DNA of 64,000 bases from Paraglaciecola sp. T6c (GCF_000014225.1 NC_008228.1:3720001-3784000), one strand, 5' to 3'; numbered from the stretch's first letter, positions 8,985 to 18,150 are shown. A program made the numbers and translations. Notes: a model not told the origin generated them from the sequence alone.

Positions 8985-9677
8985 CTAAAAAGGCCAGTAC
9001 TCAGAAGAAAAGAACTTGGTCAGCCAACCTTCTTTTTGTGCTGACGCAAACGTGCCTGTGCCGCTGTACTGAATACGAGCGTTGGCAATTTTAGTCGATA
9101 CTATTTCATTCGTCGGACTAATATCAGCTGGGCGTACGACGCCTGTTAGACGGATATATTCGTTACCGTTATTTAACGTTAACCATTTTTCACCGCGCAC
9201 TAATAAGTTTTGATTGGGGAAAACTTTCATCACGGTGACCGAAATATCGCCGCTTAGGTTATTACTTTGGTTCGCTGACGCATCGCCAGTAAATTCATTT
9301 GAGCTGTCTACACCAAGTTGAATTGACTGAGAGCCAATATTAACGGCGTTCCCGCCTAAACCAACAATAGGGTTTACATCCAGAGCCGACTCTTTAGAGG
9401 TGGTTGTTCCTGCTGATTTAGTTGCGCTGGTATTCTCTTCTAGGCTTACCGTTATAATGTCGCCTACGCGACGAGCTTTTACGTCAGAGTACAAACTATT
9501 GGCCATGTCAGCCTGAAAAATTGAGCCGTCTTCGGCAATTTTCTGCCGCGGCAAATCAGCCGTAATAGGTGCATAGTAAGGGTCGTTCGGCATGATATCC
9601 GGCTCGGGCGTGCTCTGGCATGCGCCGAGTAATCCACTTAATCCAATGACATATAAGGCTTTCATAATATTAACCAT
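8985..9677 (-). CDS. flgH: Flagellar L-ring lipoprotein FlgH
   Basis: FlgH builds the outer-membrane L ring. The 230-residue protein has a lipoprotein signal with lipobox LLGAC, Cys20. The body contains [20 protein letters not shown], and the C-terminal half carries [20 protein letters not shown], both diagnostic. Its ATG overlaps the flgG stop codon (TAATG), so translation is probably coupled. An inner ATG at 9665 would give a more usual signal peptide length. Confidence 0.96.
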   Translation of the reverse strand: MVNIMKALYVIGLSGLLGACQSTPEPDIMPNDPYYAPITADLPRQKIAEDGSIFQADMANSLYSDVKARRVGDIITVSLEENTSATKSAGTTTSKESALDVNPIVGLGGNAVNIGSQSIQLGVDSSNEFTGDASANQSNNLSGDISVTVMKVFPNQNLLVRGEKWLTLNNGNEYIRLTGVVRPADISPTNEIVSTKIANARIQYSGTGTFASAQKEGWLTKFFSSEYWPF

Positions 9678-10465
9678 TAAAGTTGTTGAATGACCTGACC
9701 TAACATCGAATCCACGGCCGAAATCACTTTAGAGTTCATCTCGTAAAGGCGCTGGCTTTCAATCAAATTCACCAGCTCTTCTGTCACGTTAACGTTAGAT
9801 GTTTCCAGTGCTCCCTGAACAACCGTGCCTAACCCTTCAAGGCCAGGCACGCCTTGAATTGGCGCGCCGCTGGTTGCCGTTTCTACATACAAGTTCTGAC
9901 CGATAGGCTGTAAGCCCGTCATATTAACGAAATCAGAAAGACTGATTTGCCCTAGCACTTGTGGGTCAGCCTGACCACGAATAGAAGCGGATACCTCCCC
10001 GTCTTGAGAAATCGTAATTTGCTGAGCATCTTCGGGCACAGTGATATTAGGCTGGAGTAAAAAACCGGCCCCTGGGGTGACGATTTGCCCCTCATCATTA
10101 AGTGTAAACTGACCGTTTCGGGTATAAGCAATACTGCCATCTGGCTGCTGTATCTCGAAAAAGCCGCGCCCTTGAATCGACATATCCAGTGCATTTTCTG
10201 TGGTCAGCATGTTTCCCTGAGTATGGGCTTTTTGCGTGGCAACCACTTTGCTACCTGCGCCAAGCATCAAACCCGAAGGCAGTTCAGTATCAGCTGATGA
10301 GCGACCGCCAGGCTGGTTAATATTTTGATAAAGCAAATCTTCGAAAATCGCCCTGTCTTTCTTAAAACCAACGGTACTGGCGTTGGCCAAGTTGTTCGAA
10401 ATAACAGCCACATCAGTTTGTGCTGCGTCGAGTCCGGTTTTGCTGATCCATAATGCTGGGTGCAT
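9677..10465 (-). CDS. flgG: Flagellar distal rod protein FlgG
   Basis: FlgG forms the distal rod of the basal body. It has 262 residues, the family's standard length. The N-terminal rod motif NNLANASTVGFKKDRAIFED lies at about 25-44 and the C-terminal motif TEELVNLIESQRLYEMNSK near 225-243. The central segment ENALDMSIQGRGFFEI is conserved. It lies between flgF (61 bases upstream) and flgH (overlapping stop/start). Confidence 0.97.
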   Translation of the reverse strand: MHPALWISKTGLDAAQTDVAVISNNLANASTVGFKKDRAIFEDLLYQNINQPGGRSSADTELPSGLMLGAGSKVVATQKAHTQGNMLTTENALDMSIQGRGFFEIQQPDGSIAYTRNGQFTLNDEGQIVTPGAGFLLQPNITVPEDAQQITISQDGEVSASIRGQADPQVLGQISLSDFVNMTGLQPIGQNLYVETATSGAPIQGVPGLEGLGTVVQGALETSNVNVTEELVNLIESQRLYEMNSKVISAVDSMLGQVIQQL

Positions 10466-10526
10466 AGGTCACCTCCTCTTTAAAATTAGCTTAAGCTCGC
10501 TAGCGCTAAGTCGTTTTCAATAATGA

Positions 10527-11270
10527 TTAGATAATACGCAGCAATTGATTCGCTCTTGAATCAAGATCACTGGCTTCTTTCATGAATTTAATTTGCATCT
10601 CGTAATGGCGCTGCAGGCTGATCATGTCGACCATTTCTTCTACAGGGTTCACATTACTGCCTTCTAACATGCCGTTGCGTATACTGACCGTTGGATCAAA
10701 CTGCGCCAATTCACCGTCTTTCTGGCGAAACAAGCCATCATTTCCCCTATCAATATTGTCTAAAGCTGGGTTTACCAATTTCAATCGCCCTACTTCTTCA
10801 AGCACGGTTTCTGGCGCCCCTTGAGGTCGTACAGAGATGGTTCCGTCACCAGCAATGTTAATATTCGACAAAGGGATAGGTAAAAAAACGGGGCCAAACT
10901 CTCCCAAAATAGAATTACCAGAAGAATCTTGAAGTTGACCATCAGCACTGATCTGTAAGCTACCGTTGCGACTGTATGCTTCGGCTCCATTAGCATCGAG
11001 GACCGATAGCCAGCCCTCTCCTTGGATCGCTACATCCAACTCACGCTCTGTTTGGATCATCGCCCCGCCTTCAAAATTATTGGCAGGGTTCTCTGTCATG
11101 GAAAATACTCGAGTTGGTAGCCCTTCACCAAATGCCGGCATGCTGCGCGCCTGCTCTAACTGGGCGCGGAAACCAGTGGTCTGCGTATTAGCAAGGTTAT
11201 TTGCACGAACAGCGGTACCAAGAAGATCTTGTTTAGCACCACTGGCTGCAATATAAAGCAATTTATCCAT
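10527..11270 (-). CDS. flgF: Flagellar proximal rod protein FlgF
   Basis: FlgF is a proximal rod subunit. The ATG at 11270 gives 247 residues beginning MDKLLYIAASGAKQDLLGTA, the family start; the frame is open further upstream, but that leader is not FlgF-like and overlaps the promoter. Motifs are NNLANTQTTGFRAQLEQ near the start and NPVEEMVDMISLQRHYEMQ near the end. It is the first gene after the terminator at 11402 and has its own sigma-54 site, so flgF-G-H-I-J-K-L is probably a transcription unit separate from flgB-C-D-E. Confidence 0.95.
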   Translation of the reverse strand: MDKLLYIAASGAKQDLLGTAVRANNLANTQTTGFRAQLEQARSMPAFGEGLPTRVFSMTENPANNFEGGAMIQTERELDVAIQGEGWLSVLDANGAEAYSRNGSLQISADGQLQDSSGNSILGEFGPVFLPIPLSNINIAGDGTISVRPQGAPETVLEEVGRLKLVNPALDNIDRGNDGLFRQKDGELAQFDPTVSIRNGMLEGSNVNPVEEMVDMISLQRHYEMQIKFMKEASDLDSRANQLLRII

Positions 11271-11308
11271 GACAACTTCTTGACGAAAAGTGAACTTAAT
11301 AAGAACGC

Positions 11309-11324
11309 TGCAAATAAGATGCCA
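11309..11324 (-). promoter_or_regulatory. Sigma-54 promoter upstream of flgF
   Basis: Read on the minus strand, TGGCATCTTATTTGCA fits the sigma-54 consensus TGGCAC-N5-TTGCW with exact -24/-12 spacing and one mismatch in the -24 box. It lies 39 bases before the flgF ATG and beyond the terminator closing flgE. Activation by a FlrC-type regulator is expected by analogy with Vibrio; no such gene is in the window. Confidence 0.75.
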
Positions 11325-11401
11325 TTCATCGACGCACAAGTTTTAAATAGACAAAAGTTTAAGCTGTGAAGAAGTGTATAGCAGGCTTTACTTTGATATG
11401 A

Positions 11402-11426
11402 AAAAGGCCGCAAATTGCGGCCTTTT
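11402..11426 (-). terminator. Rho-independent terminator between flgE and flgF
   Basis: A 10-bp stem (11402-11411 with 11417-11426) carries an A run on one side and a T run on the other. It lies 22 bases beyond the flgE stop codon and can serve as a terminator for flgB-C-D-E on the minus strand. Confidence 0.8.
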
Positions 11427-11447
11427 AGTATTAATATATTGAATTTA

Positions 11448-12824
11448 TTAACGAATATTCAAGATAGTCTGGTTAAGCTGATTGTTAACTTCGAGCGCTC
11501 GAGAGTTCGCTTGGAAGTTCCGTTGAGCGATAATCAAGTCAATTAGCTCAGTGGTTAGGTTCACGTTTGCCTGCTCTAATGCGGATGAGTTGATGTCACC
11601 AAAAGTACCAGTTGTTGCCTCACCGGCAAGTGCTTCACCGGATAGGATACTTTCTTGCCACTGGGTATTACTTTGCTGCGTCAAACCTTGGTCATTAGCA
11701 AAACGCACTAGCGCAACACGAATGATTGGCTCAGATGTACCGTTTGAATAGGTTGCACGAACAAGACCGTCCGCACCGATATCGATACCAGTCAACCGGC
11801 CTACTGCCAATCCATCCTGCTCGAGTGAAGTCACTTCAAACGCGGAAGCAAACTGGGTTGGTTCATCAGGGGTAGCATTACCTGGGTCGAAAGCAAAATT
11901 AGTGGTGATGGTTTGCGAAGGGTCAGAACCATTAGCTAAAATTGTTCCGCCTAATGCGACAGAGGTGATATCGCCCGTAGCACTACTCGTGCCATCGGCA
12001 TTGGCAATACTGGTAAAATCACCACCAGCGCTAAAGGTCATTCTATATCCAGCGACCGGGGAGCCAGTGGTTTCTCCGACTACATTTGGCCCAGTAATAG
12101 GTGGAACGCCTGGCGTATCGCCTTCGGTATTTAATGCAATATCATCCATATAAGTAGTAACCACCCACTCATTGGTGGCAGCTTGATCCTTCATGAAGTA
12201 GTAAGTCATAACATGACTATCACCCAATGAGTCGAACACAGTCACTGAAGTTGCCGCGTTATAAGTCAGTGGATCGTCAGGATTAAATAAATCTAAATCG
12301 ACAGCATCATCCCCTGCGGGTAAATTCATCTTTAATGATACTTCGGAGGTGGGCTGCGGAGAGCCTGATGAGTCAGGGATACGAACAGCTTGGGTTGTAC
12401 TTAATGCTACTGAAGATGATGTCCCATCAGGGTTCACAGGGAAACCAAGCAAGTTATCACCATTGGAGTTGACTACAAAGTTTTCAGCATCCAGCTTGAA
12501 CATACCAGCTCGCGTAAATGAAAACTCTCGAGAGTCAATTTCTGGGATGGTGGCAAAGAAGCCATTGCCTGTCACCGCTAAATCAAGTGAGTTATTAGTA
12601 AACTGCAGACTACCTTGGGAAAATTGCTGAGCGACTTCCTGGGTAATTACGCCGTCACCTACCTTAGTTTTACCACCCGCTAACAGTGATGATGCATATA
12701 CATCGCCAAACTCTGCTCGGGATTCTTTAAAACCAACCGTATTCACGTTAGCAATGTTGTTTGCCGTTGTATCTAAGTCTCTTTGCGCAGCGGAAACGCC
12801 ACTCAATGCAATATTAAAAGACAT
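11448..12824 (-). CDS. flgE: Flagellar hook protein FlgE
   Basis: FlgE polymerises into the flexible hook. The 458-residue protein is somewhat longer than the enteric one (about 402). It has the N-terminal motif NNIANVNTVGFKESRAEFGD (about 23-42), the segment NNSLDLAVTGNGFFA, and a C-terminal helix ANVNLTTELIDLIIAQRNFQ. The middle is rich in Asp, Thr and Gly. It follows flgD by 14 bases and ends at the terminator. Confidence 0.96.
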   Translation of the reverse strand: MSFNIALSGVSAAQRDLDTTANNIANVNTVGFKESRAEFGDVYASSLLAGGKTKVGDGVITQEVAQQFSQGSLQFTNNSLDLAVTGNGFFATIPEIDSREFSFTRAGMFKLDAENFVVNSNGDNLLGFPVNPDGTSSSVALSTTQAVRIPDSSGSPQPTSEVSLKMNLPAGDDAVDLDLFNPDDPLTYNAATSVTVFDSLGDSHVMTYYFMKDQAATNEWVVTTYMDDIALNTEGDTPGVPPITGPNVVGETTGSPVAGYRMTFSAGGDFTSIANADGTSSATGDITSVALGGTILANGSDPSQTITTNFAFDPGNATPDEPTQFASAFEVTSLEQDGLAVGRLTGIDIGADGLVRATYSNGTSEPIIRVALVRFANDQGLTQQSNTQWQESILSGEALAGEATTGTFGDINSSALEQANVNLTTELIDLIIAQRNFQANSRALEVNNQLNQTILNIR

Positions 12825-12838
12825 GTTAAGTTCTCCTG

Positions 12839-13525
12839 TTAACCACCAAGTTGAATGACGTCGTCGAGCTTGACGCTGACATCACCATCTAGATTTAATA
12901 TGACACCTTGACTACTGCCAGCTAAGCTGACGCTATCAACGTGTCGATTGACTGCTGTAACGAGTTGCTGGGGCTCGCCCGACACATTACCTTGCGCTTT
13001 GACCACATAATTGCCAGGAGGCATAAAATTGCCAGCAGCATCTTTTCCGTCCCAGTTGAATTGAATATTGCCAACAGGCTGCGTGCCGATATCAAGAGTC
13101 TTGACGATACTACCCGATTCGTTCTCAATCGTAATTTTGGTATTAAGTGTAGTGGAATCGTTAATCACAACCCCGGATACCCCCTGACCTTCGCTGGCCA
13201 TGTGTGCCACGTCACCCTGCAATAGTACTTGTTGACCAATCAGGCTAGACGCTTGCAATGCTTGGTTTGAAGTCATGGACGTGGCGAAGGTTTCGAATTT
13301 CTCGTTGAGCTGGCTGATACCATCGGCCATAGTGAAGCTTGTCATCTGCGCCACCATCTGATCGTTGTCAACCGGCTTACTAGGGTCTTGGTTAGCCAAT
13401 TGTTCAGTCAGCAAGGAGAAAAAATCTTCTTGTGACAAATTTTGATTGCTTTCATCAGCGACGGGAACCGTTTCAGGTTGCCAATAAAGGTCACTGTTTA
13501 AGCCGTTCTTAATTAATGTATCCAC
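12839..13525 (-). CDS. flgD: Flagellar hook-capping protein FlgD
   Basis: FlgD is the scaffold cap on which hook subunits assemble. It has 228 residues. The N-terminal motif LLTEQLANQDPSKPVDNDQM (about 38-57) is the family signature, followed by AQMTSFTMADGISQLNEKFE. The C-terminal part holds an Ig-like domain with FNWDGKDAAGNFMPPGNYVV. It sits between flgC (34 bases upstream) and flgE. Confidence 0.96.
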   Translation of the reverse strand: MDTLIKNGLNSDLYWQPETVPVADESNQNLSQEDFFSLLTEQLANQDPSKPVDNDQMVAQMTSFTMADGISQLNEKFETFATSMTSNQALQASSLIGQQVLLQGDVAHMASEGQGVSGVVINDSTTLNTKITIENESGSIVKTLDIGTQPVGNIQFNWDGKDAAGNFMPPGNYVVKAQGNVSGEPQQLVTAVNRHVDSVSLAGSSQGVILNLDGDVSVKLDDVIQLGG

Positions 13526-13559
13526 GTCAATTCCTCGAAATTATTCGGTCCGCGAACGA

Positions 13560-13982
13560 TTAGCTGCCTTGCCCTAAGCGCAGCACATTCCTAAACAAAC
13601 GCTTAGTGGTGTCTGCTACTTGAACATTTGTTTCATAAGCTTTAGACGCTGACATCATGTCTGCCATTTCTTCCACTATGTTCACATTTGGCTTATATAT
13701 GTAGCCATTTTCATCAGCCATCGGGTGACCTGGGCTGTATTCGATTTGAAGGGGAGCATCGCTCTCTACAATTCCCATAACTTGCACACCTGTACCCGCA
13801 TTCTGATCTTGAGATGCACGTTGTAATTCAGCAGCAAATACAGGGTGACGCGCCTTATAGGTTTGGTCATAGCTGCTACTAACGGAATTCGCATTTGCCA
13901 CATTACTTGCCGTCGTGTTTAAACGAACGCTTTGAGCACTCATGCCTGTGCTGGCAATATCCATTACGTTAAATAAACTCAT
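13560..13982 (-). CDS. flgC: Flagellar proximal rod protein FlgC
   Basis: FlgC is a proximal rod subunit of 140 residues, the standard size. It begins with MDIASTGMSAQSVRLNTTAS and the rod motif SNVANANSVSSSYDQTYKA; the C-terminus has VNIVEEMADMMSASKAYETN. Its start codon overlaps the flgB stop (TAATG), so translation is coupled. Confidence 0.97.
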   Translation of the reverse strand: MSLFNVMDIASTGMSAQSVRLNTTASNVANANSVSSSYDQTYKARHPVFAAELQRASQDQNAGTGVQVMGIVESDAPLQIEYSPGHPMADENGYIYKPNVNIVEEMADMMSASKAYETNVQVADTTKRLFRNVLRLGQGS

Positions 13983-14383
13983 TAATTTTGACCTCCGCCG
14001 ATGGCTTTCTTCATGCCTTTAATTTTACCGTTGAGAAACTCGACACTCGCCTGATAACGTAAACCATTATCTAGAAACGCATTCCGTTCTACTTGTACAT
14101 CAACGTTATTGCCATCGCCGGTATCAGGTTGGTTGTTGATACGAAACTGCACCTCACCTGAGCCTTGCATATGACCTTTTATATGATTTTCGTGAGTGCG
14201 GGTAAGGTTTTGATTACGACTATTTTGGGCGCTGCGCATAGCGTCTTGAAAGTTAATGTCTCGCGCTTTATAACCGGGTGTATTGGCATTGGCCAAATTG
14301 CCAGCCAGCACTTCCATACGTTCAGTACGTACTTGAACCGCCTTATGGGTGAATCCCATTAACTTATCTAAACTGATTGCCAT
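13982..14383 (-). CDS. flgB: Flagellar proximal rod protein FlgB
   Basis: FlgB is the most basal rod subunit. The 133-residue protein contains LAGNLANANTPGYKARDINF (about 25-44), the rod hallmark, and ends with the conserved RYQASVEFLNGKIKGMKKAI. It opens the flgB-C-D-E unit, behind a sigma-54 site about 30-45 bases upstream and an AGGAGTAAAGCG ribosome site. Confidence 0.97.
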   Translation of the reverse strand: MAISLDKLMGFTHKAVQVRTERMEVLAGNLANANTPGYKARDINFQDAMRSAQNSRNQNLTRTHENHIKGHMQGSGEVQFRINNQPDTGDGNNVDVQVERNAFLDNGLRYQASVEFLNGKIKGMKKAIGGGQN

Positions 14384-14412
14384 TCGCTTTACTCCTCATT
14401 CGTCAGGAGTAA

Positions 14413-14428
14413 AGCAATAGCTATGCCA
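14413..14428 (-). promoter_or_regulatory. Sigma-54 promoter upstream of flgB
   Basis: On the minus strand, TGGCATAGCTATTGCT matches TGGCAC-N5-TTGCT with exact spacing and one mismatch in the -24 box. It lies about 30 bases before the flgB ATG and after the cheR stop, so flgB-C-D-E has its own class-III-type promoter. Confidence 0.8.
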
Positions 14429-14475
14429 TAAAAGAATTGACAGTTAGAGGGAGGATAGCTAACAAATTGAAATTG

Positions 14476-15312
14476 TTAGCTTTTTTTAACGTAATACAAA
14501 CCGCTACCGCTACGATTCATAACGAAATCATTGGAAATACCCGACATTGACTCCGATGCGCCAACAAAAAGAACACCTTGTGGTTGCAGGCAAGCGGCAA
14601 TTTTTTGCAGTATCGACGCCTTGGCATTTGCCGAGAAGTAAATCAGTACATTGCGGCAAAATACAACGTCGTAACGTGTGACACTTGAGAAGGGAGTCAG
14701 TAAATTGATGGGTTTAAACGTGACTAAACTGCGCACACTTTGCTTTAAAACACTGCTGTTACCACCGACGCATGCGTCAAAAAACCGCCCTCGACGTTCA
14801 TCTGACAAACCTCGAGATAGTGATAAATTATCGTATTGTGCTGCTTTTGCTAACGTTAACATATCACTTGAAATATCGGTTGCGACGATATCTATACCCG
14901 CCGAAAACGCGTTTGAATACCTAGCTTGATATTCACGTACAGCCATAGCGATTGAATAAGCCTCTTGTCCAGAGGAGCAAGCTGCACTCCAAATTTTAAT
15001 CGGTTTACCGGTCTTTGATAGTGAGGGAAATAGGGTATTTTGCAGCGTTTCAAAGGGGTAACCATCGCGGAACCACAGTGTTTCATTTGTGGTCATGGCA
15101 TTGATCACTGCATTTATTAATGCCACATCGTGATTGGCGATGGTCCGCTTGATCAGTTCCGACAGGGATTTTTGCTTAAATTTTGCAACTAGTGGTGACA
15201 ACCGACTGTTTACCAGATATTGCTTGTTATCCCCCAGCACGATGCCACATCGATTCTCCAAATAACGGCAAAATAAACTGTATTCTTGTGCATCAAGTGT
15301 ATTACTGGTCAA
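14476..15312 (-). CDS. cheR: Chemotaxis protein methyltransferase CheR
   Basis: CheR methylates glutamates of chemoreceptors using S-adenosylmethionine. The N-terminal helical domain (about 1-80) is followed by the methyltransferase fold with WSAACSSGQEAYSIAM (SAM motif) and DVVFCRNVLIYF. I chose the TTG at 15312 because AGGAAAG lies just upstream, giving 278 residues; the frame stays open to another TTG at 15342, which would overlap cheV. It follows cheV by 16 bases and precedes flgB, as in Vibrio and relatives. Confidence 0.94.
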   Translation of the reverse strand: MTSNTLDAQEYSLFCRYLENRCGIVLGDNKQYLVNSRLSPLVAKFKQKSLSELIKRTIANHDVALINAVINAMTTNETLWFRDGYPFETLQNTLFPSLSKTGKPIKIWSAACSSGQEAYSIAMAVREYQARYSNAFSAGIDIVATDISSDMLTLAKAAQYDNLSLSRGLSDERRGRFFDACVGGNSSVLKQSVRSLVTFKPINLLTPFSSVTRYDVVFCRNVLIYFSANAKASILQKIAACLQPQGVLFVGASESMSGISNDFVMNRSGSGLYYVKKS

Positions 15313-15328
15313 TCGCTTTCCTAGACAG

Positions 15329-16249
15329 TTATTTGTTATCAAACCATTTTTGCACAGAGGTCACTAGTTCGTCGGGATGAAACTTAGCGATAAAATCATC
15401 GGCTCCAACCTTTTGCACCATCGCCTGGTTAAACACTCCGCTTAAAGATGTATGCAATACAACGTGCAAATCTTGTAAAGCTGGATTGTTTTTGATCTCA
15501 GCAGTTAGGGTATAGCCGTCCATTTCAGGCATTTCAATATCAGAGACTAAAATACCCACCTTGTCTGTGATGTTGCCTGTTTCCTCTGCCAGCTCTTTTA
15601 AACGATTCAAAGCTTCTAAACCATTTTTAGCCATTTCTATTTCTAGTCCTAATGTGGATAGAGCTTTTTTGACCTGGTTTCTCGCTACAGAAGAATCATC
15701 AGCAATAAAAATAATCTTCTCACGTTTGTTTTCAACCGAAATACTCGATACGTCATCGCTCACGTCAGTACTGATAGGTGAAATTTCATTTAGAATTTTC
15801 TCAACGTCCAAGATCTCAATTAACTCTTCTTCGAACTCTGTCACCGCAGTCAAGTAACTCGCGCGGCCGCTACCTTTTGGCGGCGGCATGATCGCCTCCC
15901 AATTGGTATTAATGATGCGCTCTACTGCGCCGACCAAAAAGCCCTGCACCGAGCTATTGTATTCAGCGATAACGACAAAAGCAGAATTTAGGTCAATGAT
16001 TGGCTTGCCACCAGTGGCCATGCTCATATCAATGACTGATATTGTTTGCCCGCGGATGTGCGCTATACCGCGCACATAGGAATTTAATTTTGGAATAGAG
16101 GTTAATTTGGGGCATTGCAGTACTTCTCGTACTTTAAACACATTAATACCAAATTTCTGCCGCCCATTTAATCTGAATAGCAATAACTCTAAGCGATTTT
16201 GCCCAACCAATTGGGTTCGCTGGTTAACTGAATTCATTATTTCAGACAT
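15329..16249 (-). CDS. cheV: Chemotaxis coupling/response-regulator protein CheV
   Basis: CheV couples chemoreceptors to CheA and dampens signalling through a receiver domain. The CheW-like domain spans about 15-160 (VFKVREVLQCPKLTSIP, HIRGQTISVIDMSMA). The receiver is at about 180-305 with acidic pair IADDSS, phospho-acceptor Asp in LVSDIEMPEMDGYTL and Lys in FIAKFHPDEL. The ATG at 16249 has GGAG six bases upstream; an upstream ATG at 16261 lacks this. It is divergent from flgA and leads the cheV-cheR pair. Confidence 0.95.
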   Translation of the reverse strand: MSEIMNSVNQRTQLVGQNRLELLLFRLNGRQKFGINVFKVREVLQCPKLTSIPKLNSYVRGIAHIRGQTISVIDMSMATGGKPIIDLNSAFVVIAEYNSSVQGFLVGAVERIINTNWEAIMPPPKGSGRASYLTAVTEFEEELIEILDVEKILNEISPISTDVSDDVSSISVENKREKIIFIADDSSVARNQVKKALSTLGLEIEMAKNGLEALNRLKELAEETGNITDKVGILVSDIEMPEMDGYTLTAEIKNNPALQDLHVVLHTSLSGVFNQAMVQKVGADDFIAKFHPDELVTSVQKWFDNK

Positions 16250-16402
16250 GTAAAACTCCATAAAAAATAAAAATCGGCGTAATAGTTGCTTTAAACCCTA
16301 TATCGCGGCAAGTACTTCGCTTATTGTGCTAAATCGTCTATTTTTTGACGCTGCGCACAGTCTGTATTTGCCTAAGCATAGACAAATTGGTCTCAAGTGA
16401 AA

Positions 16403-17113
16403 ATGAATAATAACGTTATTTATAAGGTGTTTGCCGCCATTACCATACTGCCGTTCATTCATACTGCAGGCTTTGCGAGTACAAATACCCATAAAGCACG
16501 TTCAGCACAACTGATTGAAGGCGCTGAACAGTATGTATCGTCCCAAATCAGTTCATCGGCTAATACCCAGCTTAACATTAGCACTGCCGACATTGATCAA
16601 AGAGTAAACTTGCCATCGTGCCCCACTCCAATTGTATACAGTGCCAGTTTGGAATCACTCCAACAGAGCAATGTAGCGGTGAAAGCGCTGTGCAGTTCAA
16701 CCAATTGGTACATGTATTTGATGGTCAATGTGAAACAAATGCAGCCGGTTGTGGTTATTTCTAACGCTGTCAGCCCTGGCACTATATTGAATCAAAGTAA
16801 CATCGAGCTAATCAACATGAACCGTGCGCTTCTTAGACGCACTACTTTTTCAAATGTGGATGATGTGATGGGTGCACGCATCAAACGTCGCGTTAGACCC
16901 GGGCAACCCATTACACCTAATAATTTATGTTTCGTGTGTAAGGGTGATACAATTATCATCAATGCTTCAAATTCAATGATGCAAGTTAAAGCAACGGGCG
17001 TAGCGATGCAAGATGGCAATATTGGTGACACCATAAGCGTGACGAATAGCCGTTCGAAAAAGCAAATCAATGCACGCGTTGCGAGTACCAGTGAAGTCGT
17101 TGTCGGCATATAA
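16403..17113 (+). CDS. flgA: Flagellar P-ring assembly chaperone FlgA
   Basis: FlgA is a periplasmic chaperone needed for FlgI to form the P ring. The protein (236 residues from the ATG at 16403; a GTG two codons earlier is possible) has a signal peptide ending near HTAGFAS. The C-terminal half carries the SAF domain with AVSPGTILNQSNIELINM and RRVRPGQPITPNNL, and ends with the typical INARVASTSEVVVGI. It is divergent from cheV and heads the flgA-flgM-flgN set. Confidence 0.94.
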   Translation: MNNNVIYKVFAAITILPFIHTAGFASTNTHKARSAQLIEGAEQYVSSQISSSANTQLNISTADIDQRVNLPSCPTPIVYSASLESLQQSNVAVKALCSSTNWYMYLMVNVKQMQPVVVISNAVSPGTILNQSNIELINMNRALLRRTTFSNVDDVMGARIKRRVRPGQPITPNNLCFVCKGDTIIINASNSMMQVKATGVAMQDGNIGDTISVTNSRSKKQINARVASTSEVVVGI

Positions 17114-17176
17114 ACCAAAGCAGCGATGCAGCAAGTTTTAAGAGCGTAAATAATGCAAAAATTGTGTAAGTCATCC

Positions 17177-17203
17177 TAAAGATATGCCCTAGGCTGCCGA
17201 TAC
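17177..17203 (+). promoter_or_regulatory. Sigma-28 (FliA) promoter of flgM
   Basis: TAAA (17177-17180), a 15-base spacer and GCCGATAC (17196-17203) match the FliA consensus in all but the last base. It lies 39 bases before the flgM ATG, so the anti-sigma factor gene is under control of the sigma factor its product inhibits, the usual negative loop. Confidence 0.85.
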
Positions 17204-17241
17204 AATATTTGAGGAAAGTTTAAAAAGGTCAGGTAGTCATT

Positions 17242-17568
17242 ATGTCTATTAACAACATTAACAACAATGGTCAAAAGCAAGTTATTGATAACCAAAAAGT
17301 TAATCAACAACAAACGCAAAACCAACAAGCGAATGAAGCTGCTGTAAAGAGCACGTCTTCGCAACCTGTGCGTCAAGATTCTGTTTCGTTAACTCAATCT
17401 GCACAGCAATTAGCCCAAGTGCAGAAGAAAAGCGCCGAAGCGCCAGTGAATCAGGAAAAAGTTGATCGTTTAAAGAAAGCGATTCAAAGTGGCGAGTACA
17501 GTGTAAATCCTGATAGTTTAGCGAAAAATATTGCATTGCAAGAATCAGAAATATTTGGCAGAAACTAG
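17242..17568 (+). CDS. flgM: Anti-sigma-28 factor FlgM
   Basis: FlgM holds FliA inactive until the hook is complete and is then exported through the flagellum. The 108-residue protein has a Gln/Asn-rich, likely disordered N-terminus (about 1-50) and the conserved C-terminal sigma-binding part RLKKAIQSGEYSVNPDSLAK (about 75-94). It follows its own sigma-28 promoter and is 43 bases before flgN. Confidence 0.95.
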   Translation: MSINNINNNGQKQVIDNQKVNQQQTQNQQANEAAVKSTSSQPVRQDSVSLTQSAQQLAQVQKKSAEAPVNQEKVDRLKKAIQSGEYSVNPDSLAKNIALQESEIFGRN

Positions 17569-17611
17569 TATCGGCAGCATAATGATTGCCTACTAAAAAA
17601 GGGCAAAAAGA

Positions 17612-18040
17612 ATGTCAGAGTTAATAAAAGCAATAACGAAACAGTTCGACCATCTAGAAAACCTCATTCAAGTGCTTGACTCTGAGCTACACCTCATTAG
17701 CACCAGAGACGCTGAAGCCCTCATCAATCTACTCAAGAAAAAAGAAGACTTGCTCACTTATATTCAAGAGCAGGACGACGCTATCAGTCGATCTTTTGAC
17801 GTTACCTCTGACGAAGAACGAACAGGCGAAGAAATTACAGCCATGTTTGAGCGCGCAAAACAGCTAGTGTCGGAATGTGAATATCGCACAAAAATAAATC
17901 AGACAGCGGTTGAACAAGGTCAACTCCGACTAGAACATTTACGCACATTGCTACTTGAGTCTCGCGCCAAAGAATCTATGACCTACGATAAAAGCGGCAA
18001 AGCACGAGGCGGCAAAAGTGGTAGAGGGATAAGCGCTTAA
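17612..18040 (+). CDS. flgN: Flagellar export chaperone FlgN
   Basis: FlgN binds FlgK and FlgL in the cytoplasm and delivers them to the export gate. The 142-residue protein is helical and highly charged, with KQFDHLENLIQVLDSELHLI near the start and LINLLKKKEDLLTYIQEQDD next, the FlgN-fold pattern. The C-terminus is basic and Gly-rich (GKARGGKSGRG). Its place right after flgM supports the call. Confidence 0.9.
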   Translation: MSELIKAITKQFDHLENLIQVLDSELHLISTRDAEALINLLKKKEDLLTYIQEQDDAISRSFDVTSDEERTGEEITAMFERAKQLVSECEYRTKINQTAVEQGQLRLEHLRTLLLESRAKESMTYDKSGKARGGKSGRGISA

Positions 18041-18150
18041 ATTGCGCGTCATTTAGTTAAGTGCTGTTATTAACTTCGTTAGCGCTGCTTTTTATAGAAT
18101 TACTCTAGACAAGGTTTATTAATAGCTCCTTCAATAACGATATTAACACG

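Noticed and set aside
16262-16400. Sigma-28-like boxes in the cheV-flgA gap (TAAA and GCCGAT)
   Set aside because: The spacer is only 11 bases instead of about 15.
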